Part shown: piece after piece, positions 23,762 through 33,229 of the stretch
Layout: every line of letters begins with the position of its first letter
Numbering within the stretch: the first letter of the stretch is position 1
Assembly (NCBI GenBank): GCA_031216915.1
Contig: CM062296.1
Coordinates: 800,315,022 to 800,379,021 of the forward strand
DNA: 64,000 nt
DNA from: Pictodentalium vernedei
Lineage: Eukaryota; Mollusca; Scaphopoda; Dentaliida; Dentaliidae
Direction of reading: 5' to 3'
Program-made: the position numbers and the translations under genes
Notes under the pieces: generated by a model
What the model was told of the DNA's origin: nothing
Databases searched by the model: none
What the model saw: the letters and a program-made list of their open reading frames with translations, nothing else

Positions 23762-24440
23762 ATGAATCAACGTCTCCTTGCCCTGGGTATGATTAGAGCT
23801 GGCAGAACACACAGAGAGGTTGCCTAGCATTTGAACTGCCACCGTAACACTGTAGATAGGCTACTCCATCGACATGCACAACATGATGACGTTCGAGACC
23901 GACCCCGCTCCGGGAGACCCCGAGTTACCACCCCTGCACAAGATCGGTATATCCGTGTCGTCCATCTCCGGAACCGGCAACAAACGGCAACGACGACAGC
24001 CAGGAACATCCCTAACCTGAGACGGATACATCCTCAAACAGTAATCAACCGGCTGAGAGAATACGGCTCACGTCCTCGAAGACCTGCAATTCGTCCGATT
24101 TTGACGTTACGGCACAGCCCCGGCGCCCGTCATTCTACAGCCGGATAACGCCCGACCCCACGCAGCTCGTGTTGTCCAACAGTATCTGCAGCAACAAGTG
24201 GATGTTCTTCCCTGGCCCGCAGATTCGCCCGATATCTCACCCATTGAGCACGTATGGGACGAAAGGAAACGTCAGCTACGCCGGCTTCCCCATGCACCGT
24301 CAACGCTTGTGGAACTCCAAAGACAGCTTATCAGTATATGGAACAACATCCCACAACACTTCCATGCTAACTTGTTCGCTTCCATGAGGCGTAGGTGCAC
24401 AGAATTAGTCGATGCAGACGGAGGCCATACCAGATATTGA
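23762..24440 (+). pseudogene. Tc1/mariner-type transposase relic
   Basis: Starts at an ATG (MNQRLLALGMIRAG) and shows the bipartite helix-turn-helix DNA-binding region of Tc1 transposases, including the GRPR-type RSGRPRVTTPAQD hinge near 23,910-23,945. The C-terminal catalytic part follows: a PDNARPH segment with the second acidic residue (about 24,142) and SPIEHVWDE with the third (24,235-24,262). An in-frame TAG at 23,825 and an internal deletion near 24,115, which removes the first catalytic Asp region, inactivate it. It lies in the composite insertion between the LINE and the (ATTC)n tract. Confidence 0.82.
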
Positions 24441-24694
24441 GTGTGTGACTTTTGTGTTTGACCCTTAGTGTCTTTGACTCTCCATGGCACCAAGAGTATT
24501 CGTCGTAGCGTAATGGAATTTCTCGTGTTGATCACAAATTGATTCATCTGTGATTGAATACAATTTCCATGAATGAAAATGATATATATCTTTTTTAGTG
24601 TTATTTTTTAGCATGCACACTTTCTTTTTTGGGAGAGTATATGTTGCTGTATTTAGTTTGTATTTGTATGCATGTTGTATTACAAAATAAAATC

Positions 24695-24850
24695 GTTCAT
24701 TCATTCATTCATTCATTCATTCATTCATTCATTCATTCATTCATTCGTTCGTTCGTTCGTTCGTTCGTTCGTTCGTTCGTCGTTCGTTCGTTCGTTCGTT
24801 CGTTCGTTCGTTCGTTCGTTCGTTCATTCATTCATTCATTCATTCATTCA
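24695..24850 (+). repeat. (ATTC)n-(GTTC)n-(ATTC)n microsatellite
   Basis: About 150 bases of TTCA units switching to TTCG units and back. It directly abuts the resumed protease of retrotransposon B and probably is the expanded tail of the inserted LINE-like element. The long open frames across it (FIHS and FVRS repeats) are artefacts of the repeat. Confidence 0.9.
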
Positions 24851-24851
24851 T

Positions 24852-25200
24852 ACTGGTTCTAATGTGACAACCATATCACGTCGCTTTTATAAACAGTATT
24901 TAGGAAATATTCCAATTCAACCATTAACTGATATTTTACACATTGAGTGTGTCGATGATCAGCCACTCCCATATGAAGGCTTTATTGGAATAAATATCGA
25001 GCTCATTGGGATCCCTGGGGGCACTAGCCAGTCTTGTTTAGCCCTAGTGGTTCCAGACAATAATTATAATGCAGGAGTCCGATTGCTTGTGGGGACAAAT
25101 GTGCTAAATACCGTGTTAAAAGATTGTAAAGAAAGATACGGCGACAGGGTTCTACAAAACCCAGGGTTGTCCAGTGCTTGGAGTATAAGCTTTCGATGTT
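24852..25200 (+). pseudogene. Protease of retrotransposon B, C-terminal half
   Basis: Continues the protease broken at 16,383: TGSNVTTIS follows directly after the missing Asp. A retropepsin flap-like and C-terminal region is then visible (PYEGFIGINIEL; LLVGTNVL, the latter matching the conserved LLG-type strand). It ends near 25,200, where a deletion joins it to LTR sequence at 25,236. Downstream pol domains are gone. Confidence 0.8.
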
Positions 25201-25235
25201 TTCTTCAGAAGAAAAAAATACTGAAACGCCAAACT

Positions 25236-25992
25236 TTTTGTATATATGACGTCACATGGCATGTTAAGTAAAACTTGCTTGACATTCAGTGATAAGCCTT
25301 TGGGCCACTTAGGCCTCACGTTCTTCATAACATACTCCGGTTATAAATTTATATACTTTACGTAATAACTTATGTCATGTGAGCTGTACCTACATGTCAT
25401 TATTAGTAAACGTTTGGCTATTTCATGGTGTGTTACACTTCGATGGAATGATTTCATTCCAACGATGTGTAGCAGCCCATGCTTCACGAGTGACATTTCA
25501 TTCCCTGTTTCGTAATTTTGGTGTATTTACCCCTTTCATATTTAACCCTTTACCCAACGTAACGGCCAAAACCGGCCAGCGCTATTCTCAAAAATCGCCA
25601 ATTAATTTTCAAAATATTTTCATTTTTTGTCTCAAAAACATAGGTTATGACCCCTCGTTGGAACGAGCTCGTCGAGCTCGTTCCAACGAGGGGTCATAAC
25701 CTATGTTTTTGAGACAAAAAATGAAAAAATTTAGTTATTCAAGAATTTTTTTTGCAAGTGTCGTCTGCTTTTCATGTTAGGTAAAGGGTTAAGCCAGTTA
25801 TTTATTGTATTTTATATTATTTAATTTCAGAGTTGAATCTTTGTGGATATTTGGTGAATTTGTGATCATTTGGAACCATGGTGTATTTACTTCACATGAA
25901 TTAACAGCATCCTTATGAAATAAACGAACCTCTGTAAACATATTTCTCGCCTTCTTTTGTGTTATCCACCCACTGAGAGAAAGGCGGGTACA
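25236..25992 (+). repeat. 3' LTR remnant of retrotransposon B
   Basis: From TTTTGTATATATGACGTCAC to GGGTACA it aligns with 5,191-5,678 after removing the MITE at 25,546-25,788. The 5' LTR has lost two short segments kept here (near 25,830 and 25,885). The left ~1.4 kb of this LTR is absent. Confidence 0.82.
25546..25788. mobile_element. Palindromic TTAA MITE family P, intact copy in the LTR
   Basis: 243 bases, CCCTTTACCCAACG...GTTAGGTAAAGGG, flanked by TTAA at 25,542-25,545 and 25,789-25,792. The 5' LTR keeps the empty site (CATATTTAAGCCAG near 5,499), which proves the insertion and its 4-base target. TTAA targets and CCC ends are typical of piggyBac-type MITEs; the family link is inference. 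Confidence 0.9.
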
Positions 25993-25996
25993 CTAG
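25993..25996. repeat. Target-site duplication CTAG, right copy
   Basis: Partner of 1,254-1,257; see retrotransposon B. Confidence 0.8.
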
Positions 25997-26740
25997 CATA
26001 GATAATGACGCCATCAAGATAAATCAAGCACGTTTTCCAATGGAACCCCTTTAAAACAAGCTCCATGAGCCTCTCGAACGAGGAAGGGGCCCCCGAATTT
26101 TCGAACGGGGGCACCGTAAATTCATATAACCCAGTCCCCGTGGTGAAAGCCGTTTCCTCCCAAGCAGAGGGTGCCAACTCCATCTGCCCGTACCCCGATG
26201 CTAAATCCAATGTGTAAAACCGTTTTGCCTCCGACATCTCCTCTAAACTTTCCTCAATACGAGCCAAGGGATAGGCTTCTTTACGGGTAATCGCATTTAA
26301 TTTACGGTAATCCGCACAAAACCTTAGACTGCCGTTGTTCTTTTTTTACTAGAACAATGAGTGCGGCCCATGGACTGTTGATTCAACATAGACTCTACTT
26401 GTTCCTCGACTTCCCGTCTCTTAGGAAAAGGAAGCCGATAAGTCCGTTGTTTAATAGGGGGGTGGGGTGTTCACCGGTGTGAATGTCATGCTGTACAAAA
26501 TTTGTACGTCCTAAATCTCCTTCAAACTGTATAAAAACATAAGGATTTTTTTCTAACATTGAATTGGCCTGGTCCACTTGTAATTTTGTCAGCATATCTG
26601 GGTCAAACATTTGTTTTGAAGAAAATTTTCCTGTTCCGAAAGAGGGAGGGGACTCATTAATGGATTCTTCCATAACCTCACTTATTTCCAATGTCGCAAT
26701 AATTTCACCTTGATTGACGCATTGAGGAGTACCCGACAAA
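25997..26740 (-). pseudogene. Gypsy A reverse transcriptase, N-terminal half
   Basis: Read right to left: a protease-RT linker with the KNPYVF and VQHDIHTG segments (26,600-26,470), then reverse transcriptase with TLDLASGYGQ (motif A, about 26,210), the region equivalent to PFGL-NAPATF (degenerate here) and YLDGVIIYA at about 26,000. The second Asp of the catalytic YLDD is Gly. The frame is shifted between 26,267 and 26,395. The domain stops at 25,997, where retrotransposon B is inserted, and continues at 1,253. Confidence 0.85.
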
Positions 26741-26802
26741 TTAATCTAATCGGAACTTCCTGCTGCTGCTTTTAGGTCACAGAAACTTCGGCCCAACATT
26801 AA

Positions 26803-27045
26803 CCCTTTACCCAAAGTAACGGCCAAAACCGGCCAGCGCTATTCTCAAAAATCGCCAATTAATTTTCATTATTTTTTCATTTTTTGTCTCAAAAACATAG
26901 GTTATGACCCCTCGTTGGAACGAGCTCGTCGAGCTCGTTCCAACGAGGGGTCATAACCTATGTTTTTGAGACAAAAAATGAAAAAAATTAGTTATTCAAG
27001 AATTATTTTTGCAAGTGTCGTGTGCTTTTCAGGTTAGGTAAAGGG
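26803..27045. mobile_element. Palindromic TTAA MITE family P, copy in gypsy A
   Basis: 243 bases with TTAA at 26,799-26,802 and 27,046-27,049. It is inserted between the protease and reverse transcriptase of gypsy A. The central palindrome is identical in layout to the copy at 25,546. Confidence 0.9.
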
Positions 27046-27439
27046 TTAATCCTTGATGTTTATCAATAAACTTTGGATGGACCTCGCTCTGCTCGAGCAA
27101 TGGATTGTCCACACGTCCCTCTACGATCACCTCAGAAAAGGGAGGCACGTTCAATCCCTCAATCGACAAAACATGAATTTAGGTGTTCTTGGGTTCCTAA
27201 AGATATTTAAGGGGGAACTCAACACCTGTAATTTTTATGATGTTTTATGTAACAATAGGTCAACATCGTAACCCTGCAAAAAATCCATTCCTAAAATTGC
27301 TCAAAAGCAAAAGCATGAAAATCATGATCAATCTGATAACTATTAACTTCAACAGATAAATCAATCAACCCTGCAACCTCCAAAGGCTGACCATTTGCCC
27401 CCGAAATCTCACTATGGGCCTTCCGTAATGCTGGGCTAA

Positions 27440-28890
27440 ATTCCCATAATTTTCTCTAACGTTTTGGAACTCAACAAACTTACTGCAGATCCGGTATCTA
27501 GGAGAAAATCTACCTCCTGTCTAAAAAGTTTAAGTGTAAGATAAACGTGACTAGCTCTACGTTTTGGGAGGGTCCTACGTTTTTCTGACTGAGGTTTGAC
27601 CCCCACCTCAGTCCCTAACCTTTCAAATTATTTACATTATCATTCAAAACCTCACCTTTTTGGCCATTCTGAACACAACCCCTTCCCCTATTCCAACTAC
27701 CTCCACCTCAAATTCGACCCCCACGACCCCAAGGGTGATCATTCCGAAACCCTTGACCTTGCAACGCACTTCCTAACTTTTGTTGATCAACTTTCATCTC
27801 CTGCAACTGTTTCTGCAGATCTTGAACCATCTGAGTTAACGCTCCCAAACCTCCGGGGTCTACTGGCTCATTAACCACATTAAGAGATGACGTAGGAATT
27901 TTGACCCTTTCATATGACTCTTCTTCTAATGCCAGCCGCACTGCACATCCAATGTCTCCGGTTTTGCTCTAAGTAACTGCAACCGGGCTTCATTATCAGT
28001 CAAGGCTGATATGAAACTTTCCTTCGCCAAATCATCCCTAACCAACAGGGCCGCCTCGAGATAGGCTTTTCTTAGCAACCGTCTGATACTACTGGTAAGG
28101 ACTCCCTATGAGACCTCCGTCGGGACCGTAACTGGGTCCTATAGATAGCCGTTCCCCGACAGTGGTCAAATCTATCCTTTAAACTTTGCATAACTCTAGA
28201 GGAGTGTGCCTTAACAAACGGGTCCAAATCCTCATAAAACTCAACGAGACTACCAAAAACTGTTGGGTAAGGTCCGTCGACCATTGGTTAATCAAAACAC
28301 ATTTCTGAAAATGGGTCAACCAGTCTGGTTTACTGGTCGAACCATTATAAGTATCCGGCGAAATTATCTGTTTCCTTTGAAACCCTTGGTTCCGTTATCT
28401 ATAATCATCTTTACCAAAACCATACCTATAATCTGGCAATTGTGTATCATGATCCAAAGTTTGCATATCGCTCCTGGACTTCATCCCAGACTGTTTTATT
28501 TGTGGCAAACCGGCCTGGGGTGTGTCGGTGTCGCAATCACGGGTGATCCCCGCGAACCCCGTCTCGAGGGCCCGCGACCATCATCATACCACTGACTCGT
28601 ACCATCTGCTTATTAGAAGCGATATCTGACTTTACTCTATCCAACTGCTCCGGATGGGCCTGTAATTCTAACAAAGTTCTCAGTAGCTCACCCCTTTCAT
28701 ATTCCAAACTCGAATAAACTCCTGTACATCTCTCTCGGGTGTAGGGTCAGGAGTATATAAAGACTCGGCAACTCCCCGAGACTGTTTAGGTCTTGCCCCC
28801 TGTCCTGGAAATTCATCCGAATGAACTCACGACCTCGACCTTTGAACCTAGTCATCCCAATCGTAACCAATTCCGATCGCCATTTCACAA
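27440..28890 (-). pseudogene. Gypsy A gag and protease
   Basis: Read right to left. The gag region starts near 28,888 (MKWRSELVTIGMTRFKGRG), continues through a capsid-like segment (28,284-28,072, EFYEDLDPFVKAHSS) and a coiled-coil-like segment (27,941-27,708, VQDLQKQLQEMKVDQQKL), and ends in a Gly/Arg-rich tail instead of a clear CCHC knuckle. The aspartic protease follows with FLLDTGSAVSLL at about 27,515-27,480. Multiple frame shifts and stops break it. The 5' LTR and primer site of gypsy A, expected to the right of 28,900, were not recognised. Confidence 0.75.
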
Positions 28891-28894
28891 CTCA

Positions 28895-29475
28895 ATCACA
28901 GGTTCCCAGTAACTTCAACCTATGGACACCCACCAGCCAACACAAATTTAACCAAAACAGAAAAAGAACAATCCTGAAAAAGGCGACGTCAAAATCTGTA
29001 ACAGACCCCACTAACCCCGCCCCTCTTAATTCTCTCCACAAGCGGTGCCTTGTAAGGTTTTGGGTGAAGCCAGTGCTGCAAGTCTTTCTTCAACGAGGCT
29101 CATTGGCTCCATTCACAAACTATAAGAGGGTCCCTGTGGGAGGCAGCAGTTTGAAAAAAACGTAAGGGACTTAAGAATCAGGTACGATTCCCCTATATCC
29201 TTCCACTAGGGGCTATCAAATCCAAGGGGTTCAACGAACAAGATTATAATGAATGTTGATATATTTTTATTAAATTCCTATACATACAAGACCCTAACTA
29301 AAGTTTAACTCGTGGGTATACTGTTTTACCTGGACTTAAAAAAATAAGTCAATACCCTCTGGTCACTGAAGGACTTTTAATCCTATTAATCCAATGGAGG
29401 TTTGTTATGGTTTATTTATTTTATTTAATCTTATTTGTTTTACAAGGATTGACGAACAAGTTAGGCAACTTATAT
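28895..29475. other. Leader/LTR candidate of gypsy A; nothing certain
   Basis: This should hold the leader and 5' LTR of minus-strand gypsy A, but no TG...CA boundary or primer-binding site could be fixed. Confidence 0.3.
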
Positions 29476-29479
29476 TAAC

Positions 29480-29762
29480 GCCTCTCCTTGGCCCGATGGC
29501 ATAGGTGTATGGGATGACCTTCATAGTGGCTGGCAACTTCGTGGCCTAGCTCTTCTCGAATACTACGAAGGGATCTCCCCGCACAGAGGACATCCTTTTT
29601 ACGTCCCCACCCGATAGGGCGGTACGCTGTGACAGCACCAACCCCACAAATGATGCTGACAGAGAGTGTTCGGACACCTCGAGAACTTTCTACGACAAGG
29701 TATCGATCCCGGGAGCTCTGGCATGAGAGACCAGCGCACTTATCCACTCGGCCTCCACTCTT
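29480..29762 (-). mobile_element. tRNA-headed SINE, second family
   Basis: On the minus strand GGCCGAGTGGATAAGTGCG (A-box region, near 29,750) and GGATCGATACC (B box, near 29,700) form a serine/leucine-type tRNA-like head. The body (to 29,480) does not share the GTCTTCAACC core of the other SINEs. A G-tract (29,767-29,786) lies just upstream. Confidence 0.6.
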
Positions 29763-29919
29763 TGTTTTGGGGGGGGGGGGGGGGGGCGGGGCTTGTCTAC
29801 CAAGGTGTAGAAGCACTATGGTTATCGCGTTTCTTCACCGCAATAATGTCACTTGACACGTACAATCATTCTCAATGTGGGAATAAACCTGCTATCACAC
29901 TTCCTTACCCCATGTGAAC

Positions 29920-30515
29920 TGAAGTAAGCTGTTACCAGTTATGGTTTCGCGTACTCTACGGAGCTCCGCCACCCAAAATACCGCGCTTAATCCTGTTCCG
30001 GCAGTGCTCACTCAAATGAGTCCCGCTACCAAAACACCGCGCCTAGTGCTACATTCGCAACAAAATCAATGAATTATCCAGTGCAAACCCCAAAAGAGGT
30101 GACCTGGCCTTCCATGAAATCCATGGTACCAACTTGTACAACATTTTAATACGCGTATATATAAAAATCAGTAACACCTCTCGCACTCTATAAAAATAGT
30201 CAACCATTACACCCCAGCATCCATCTATATCTGGTCCTCACCAGAAATTAAATGTCATCATAAATGAGCAAAGCGTACGATCCAGGCTATGTCATGTTTA
30301 AAAAACAAATTCCCTCAATATTCCTATATCTGCCTACGGGGGTGGAGGGGAGGGTTGGTGCATCACGGCCAGTCAATGCGAGGGAGGATTTAAAGGACTA
30401 TCCATGAATTCTATCCAAGAAATTTTCTATGAATCCTCCCAAACCTAACTAATAATTTTACATCGATCAAGATAGAATATACTCCAGAAGGAACAAGTGT
30501 TTGACCACCGAGGTG
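29920..30515. other. No gene seen
   Basis: No protein-like ORF or recognised repeat. Confidence 0.4.
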
Positions 30516-30517
30516 GT

Positions 30518-30883
30518 ATTAGTCCCCTACGGCGCTTTTGTGACATAAGGTGTTTTTGTCACAGAAGACACTAGAGTATATAAGCATCTTGGATTTTGAA
30601 CACAAAATATTGAGCGTGCATAATCCCCTCACAACCCTTTATCCATGTACCATATGAAAGGCGTAGCTTGAACCATGTTGGAGGGAGGGGTGGTAACATA
30701 CACTAGAGAAAAAAGCGTAAAAAACACAACAAAAATGGGCGGCATTCTGCCATCTTTGATTTTGAAAAATAAATATTGACTGTGCATCATCCCCTCAGAA
30801 CCATTTATCCATGTACCAAATATGAAAGGTGTTGCTTGATGCATATTAGAGGGAGAGGTGGTAACATAAAACCAGACAGACAG

Positions 30884-30917
<34 letters not shown>

Positions 30918-31568
30918 AGACAGATGTTAGATTTTGAAAAAAAATATTGAGCGTGCATAATCCCCTCACAACCCCTTTATCCATGTACCATATATGAAAA
31001 GTGCAGCTACCATATATGAAAAGTGCAGCTTGAACCATGTTGGAGGGAGCAGTGGTAACATAAAATAGAGAAAAAAGCTTTAAAAACACAACAGAAATGG
31101 TTGCCATGGCGCCATCTTGAATTTTGGGAAAAAAATATTGAACGTGCAACATCCCATTACATTCCTCTATCCATGTGCCAGATATAAAAAGTGTAGCTTG
31201 AACCATGTTGGAGTGAGGGGTGGTAACATAAAATAGAGAAAAAAGCTTAAAAAAACACAACAAAAATGGCCGCCATGCCGCCATCTTGGATTTTGAAGAA
31301 AAAATATTGAACGTGCATCATCCCCTCCCAACCCTCTATCCATGTGCCAAATATGCAAAGTGTAGCTTGAACCATGTTGGTGGGAGGAGTGGTAACATGA
31401 AAATAGAGAAAAAAGCTTAAAAAACACAACAAAAATGGCCGCCATTCCGCCATCTTGGATTTTGAAAAAAAAATTTGAGCGTGCATCATCCCCTCAGAAC
31501 CATTTATCCATGTACCAAATATGAAAGGTGCAGCTTGAACCATGTTGGTGGGACGGGTGGTAACATAA

Positions 31569-31634
<66 letters not shown>

Positions 31635-31764
31635 GGACGGACGGACGGAAGGACGGACGGACGGACGGAGAGACAGACAGACAGACAGACAGATAGACAG
31701 ACAGACGGACAGACGGACGGAGTGCAATCCTATAGTCCCCTTACGGTTCCCGTAGGGGACTAAT
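30518..31764. mobile_element. Tandem-repeat element with 15-base terminal inverted repeats
   Basis: ATTAGTCCCCTACGG at 30,518 is mirrored exactly by CCGTAGGGGACTAAT at 31,750-31,764. Between them are six tandem units (anchors at 30,613, 30,777, 30,949, 31,140, 31,309, 31,478; period ~164-172 except one of 191 with a 23-base internal duplication), each with ACCATGTTGG and AAAAACACAAC. GACA/GACG microsatellite occurs at 30,878-30,923 and 31,570-31,722. A second hairpin (AGTCCCC...GGGGACT) sits at the right end. The plan (core repeats of ~160 bases, microsatellite, short terminal repeats) resembles the bivalve pearl elements, thought to be Helitron-related. Confidence 0.7.
31570..31722 (+). repeat. 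(GACA)n/(GACG)n microsatellite
   Basis: About 150 bases of GACA units with an inner GACG block. Open frames of TDRQ or CLSV repeats over it are artefacts. Confidence 0.9.
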
Positions 31765-31769
31765 GACTA

Positions 31770-32170
31770 GAAATTTACCTCTCAACTGCTCTTCTAAGAC
31801 CTCACTCAAACAAGACAACGATTATATACATAAAGTGCACTAAATTGACTCGCACTCCACGTGCTAACCGAGACGAGAGTGGAGATGAAATTACCGAACG
31901 ATAAACACATATCAGTTCAATACATGCAGTTAAGATAGCCGAGTACTAGTACATTAACTCTTCCCTGGCCCACCAAAACAAGACCCAAATCCAATAACGC
32001 ATACTACGCCAAGTCGAGACTTAGTTTACCAACCCTTGTCTGGCTGGTATGTTTCAGCAGAAAGGATAAAACGATAGTGATTTTTGTTTCAACAGATTTG
32101 GAAAATTTTCCGTTCTATAAAATCTGTTTTGATATATTTCTTGCACCTCTGTAGCCTTAACCTTAACCGG
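31770..32170. other. No gene seen
   Basis: No protein-like ORF; a CTAG at 31,767 could mark the end of the preceding element. Confidence 0.35.
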
Positions 32171-32174
32171 AGAG

Positions 32175-32425
32175 GTTGCTTTTCCGGCCAAGGAACATGA
32201 TACGCCATAATGTCATAAGTAGGATGGCCGCGTAGTGAATGTGTGATGTTGATTAATGAATATTTTCAACGTGCAGCCTTTGGGCTTGCAAATATTATTT
32301 GTCTACCCCTACATAGTGAATATGGACTCTTTCAATTGCTGTCATTGATCTGTCTTGGAAGATACCACAGGTGTTCAAAGGCTTAATGGTCTTCAATGGT
32401 GCTTAAGTAAATAAAGATCTCGAGT
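32175..32425 (+). repeat. Dispersed repeat R, copy 2
   Basis: Same ordered segments as 18,380-18,690 (GGAACATGATACGCCAT, TTTTCAACGTGCAGCC, GTCTACCCCTAC, GAATATGGACT, TAAGTAAATAAA). Confidence 0.55.
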
Positions 32426-32429
32426 TCTG

Positions 32430-32880
32430 CCCATGTAATAAATCGTCTAATTACATTGAGGTTTTACTGTGTGATGCCCCTTAAGCCAACAGCAATTTTT
32501 CGCGCAGAACATCCGTTCGACTTCAGGAAGACTTTTTAAGAACTTTTACTTCCGCGTGGTTCTGAAAGGGAATAACACAACCAAGAAGAATTCGTGTTTC
32601 CTCTGTGTCAAATTTCTCACAGTCTTCGAGACTTGAAATCGCCGTCTTCATCTTCCCAACTCCCGCCTTGTGGACCGAATTCCGCGATTTACTTCTTTTG
32701 TGGACGATAGTTTGGGACGAAAAGCTCTGAAAAACATTTGTTTTTATTCCGCGTGCTCCTATTCACAAATACCGATAATTTGTTGCATTAATGGGGTGTC
32801 GTCAATCTGGCGATCACGTACGAAGCCCGAGGTGACCGCTCCCCAATATTGTACGTTATAGGACTTATGATGACTAGTTT
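32430..32880. other. No gene seen
   Basis: A 63-codon open frame at 32,670 has no supporting features. Confidence 0.35.
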
Positions 32881-32895
32881 TTTAATAACGCCATT

Positions 32896-33217
32896 ATTTA
32901 TTTATTTATTTATTTATTAAGGTTTCACGACACTCTAACAGCCATGGCCATATCATGTTGGAGTGACCGGGGAGAACCACCGAGCAACGACGAGCATCTG
33001 CCAGCTCCCCAACATCGTACCTCCGCACTGCTGCACAGGCAGGGTTAGATTGGTTGAAGACATGCGCACCATCAGCACATGCAGTACGCCTTAGTGCATG
33101 GCGTCATCGTGCCCCTCATCGTGCCCCCATAGACAATCGAGGTTAAGTGCCTTGGCCGAGGATCGATCGCTCAGATGGTCACCCATTCAAGGACTAACCG
33201 TGCTCGACGTTGATTAC
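32896..33217 (-). mobile_element. 5S rRNA-headed SINE sharing the tRNA-SINE core
   Basis: A 12-base perfect target duplication AATAACGCCATT (32,884-32,895 and 33,218-33,229) defines the insertion. On the minus strand the 5' end (33,217-33,165) reads GCACGGTTAGTCCTTGAATG and GGGTGACC, matching the 3' half of 5S rRNA, including the intermediate element and C box of its internal promoter. The body then shares the TAAGGCGTACTGCA and GTCTTCAACC...TAACCCTGC core with the tRNA-headed SINEs at 13,931 and 36,228. It ends in (TAAA)n. The start lies inside 5S, so it may be 5'-truncated. Confidence 0.8.
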
Positions 33218-33229
33218 AATAACGCCATT

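Larger units (their letters stand above)
16384..24851. mobile_element. Composite insertion splitting the retrotransposon B protease
   Basis: The protease of B reads ...LLD up to 16,383 and TGSN... from 24,852, so the 8.5 kb between is later insertion(s). It contains a short direct repeat, a 420-base inverted-repeat element (17,616-18,035), a degenerate dispersed repeat (18,380-18,690), a plus-strand LINE (19,970-23,174), a Tc1 relic and, at the right edge, a long (ATTC/GTTC)n tract. A microsatellite tail next to the junction fits target-primed insertion of a LINE. The junction is placed to within about 10 bases and no clean target duplication is visible. Confidence 0.72.
1258..25992 (+). mobile_element. 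LTR retrotransposon B (gypsy-type), nested inside gypsy A
   Basis: A 24.7-kb interval bounded by TGT...ACA and by CTAG duplications, inserted into the reverse transcriptase of minus-strand gypsy A. It consists of a 5' LTR (1,258-5,678), a primer-binding site (5,681), a leader, gag with a CCHC knuckle (15,722-16,380), an aspartic protease split in two (16,340-16,383 and 24,852-25,200) and the right part of a 3' LTR (25,236-25,992). Reverse transcriptase, RNase H, integrase and the left part of the 3' LTR are missing, so an internal deletion occurred between about 25,200 and 25,236. Roughly 21 kb of the interval is later insertions. The two LTR copies differ by scattered substitutions and small indels, which implies an old insertion. 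Confidence 0.82.

Noticed and set aside
24629..25271. Long open frames of repeated FIHS/FVRS residues
   Set aside because: They translate the (ATTC/GTTC)n microsatellite; the real coding part is only the protease remnant after 24,852.
29475..29816. 113-codon ORF with a poly-Pro start
   Set aside because: The Pro run comes from a G-tract and the rest translates a SINE.
31475..31727. Regular short repeats that might suggest a CRISPR array
   Set aside because: Plain GACA/GACG microsatellite without spacers, in a eukaryotic repeat context.
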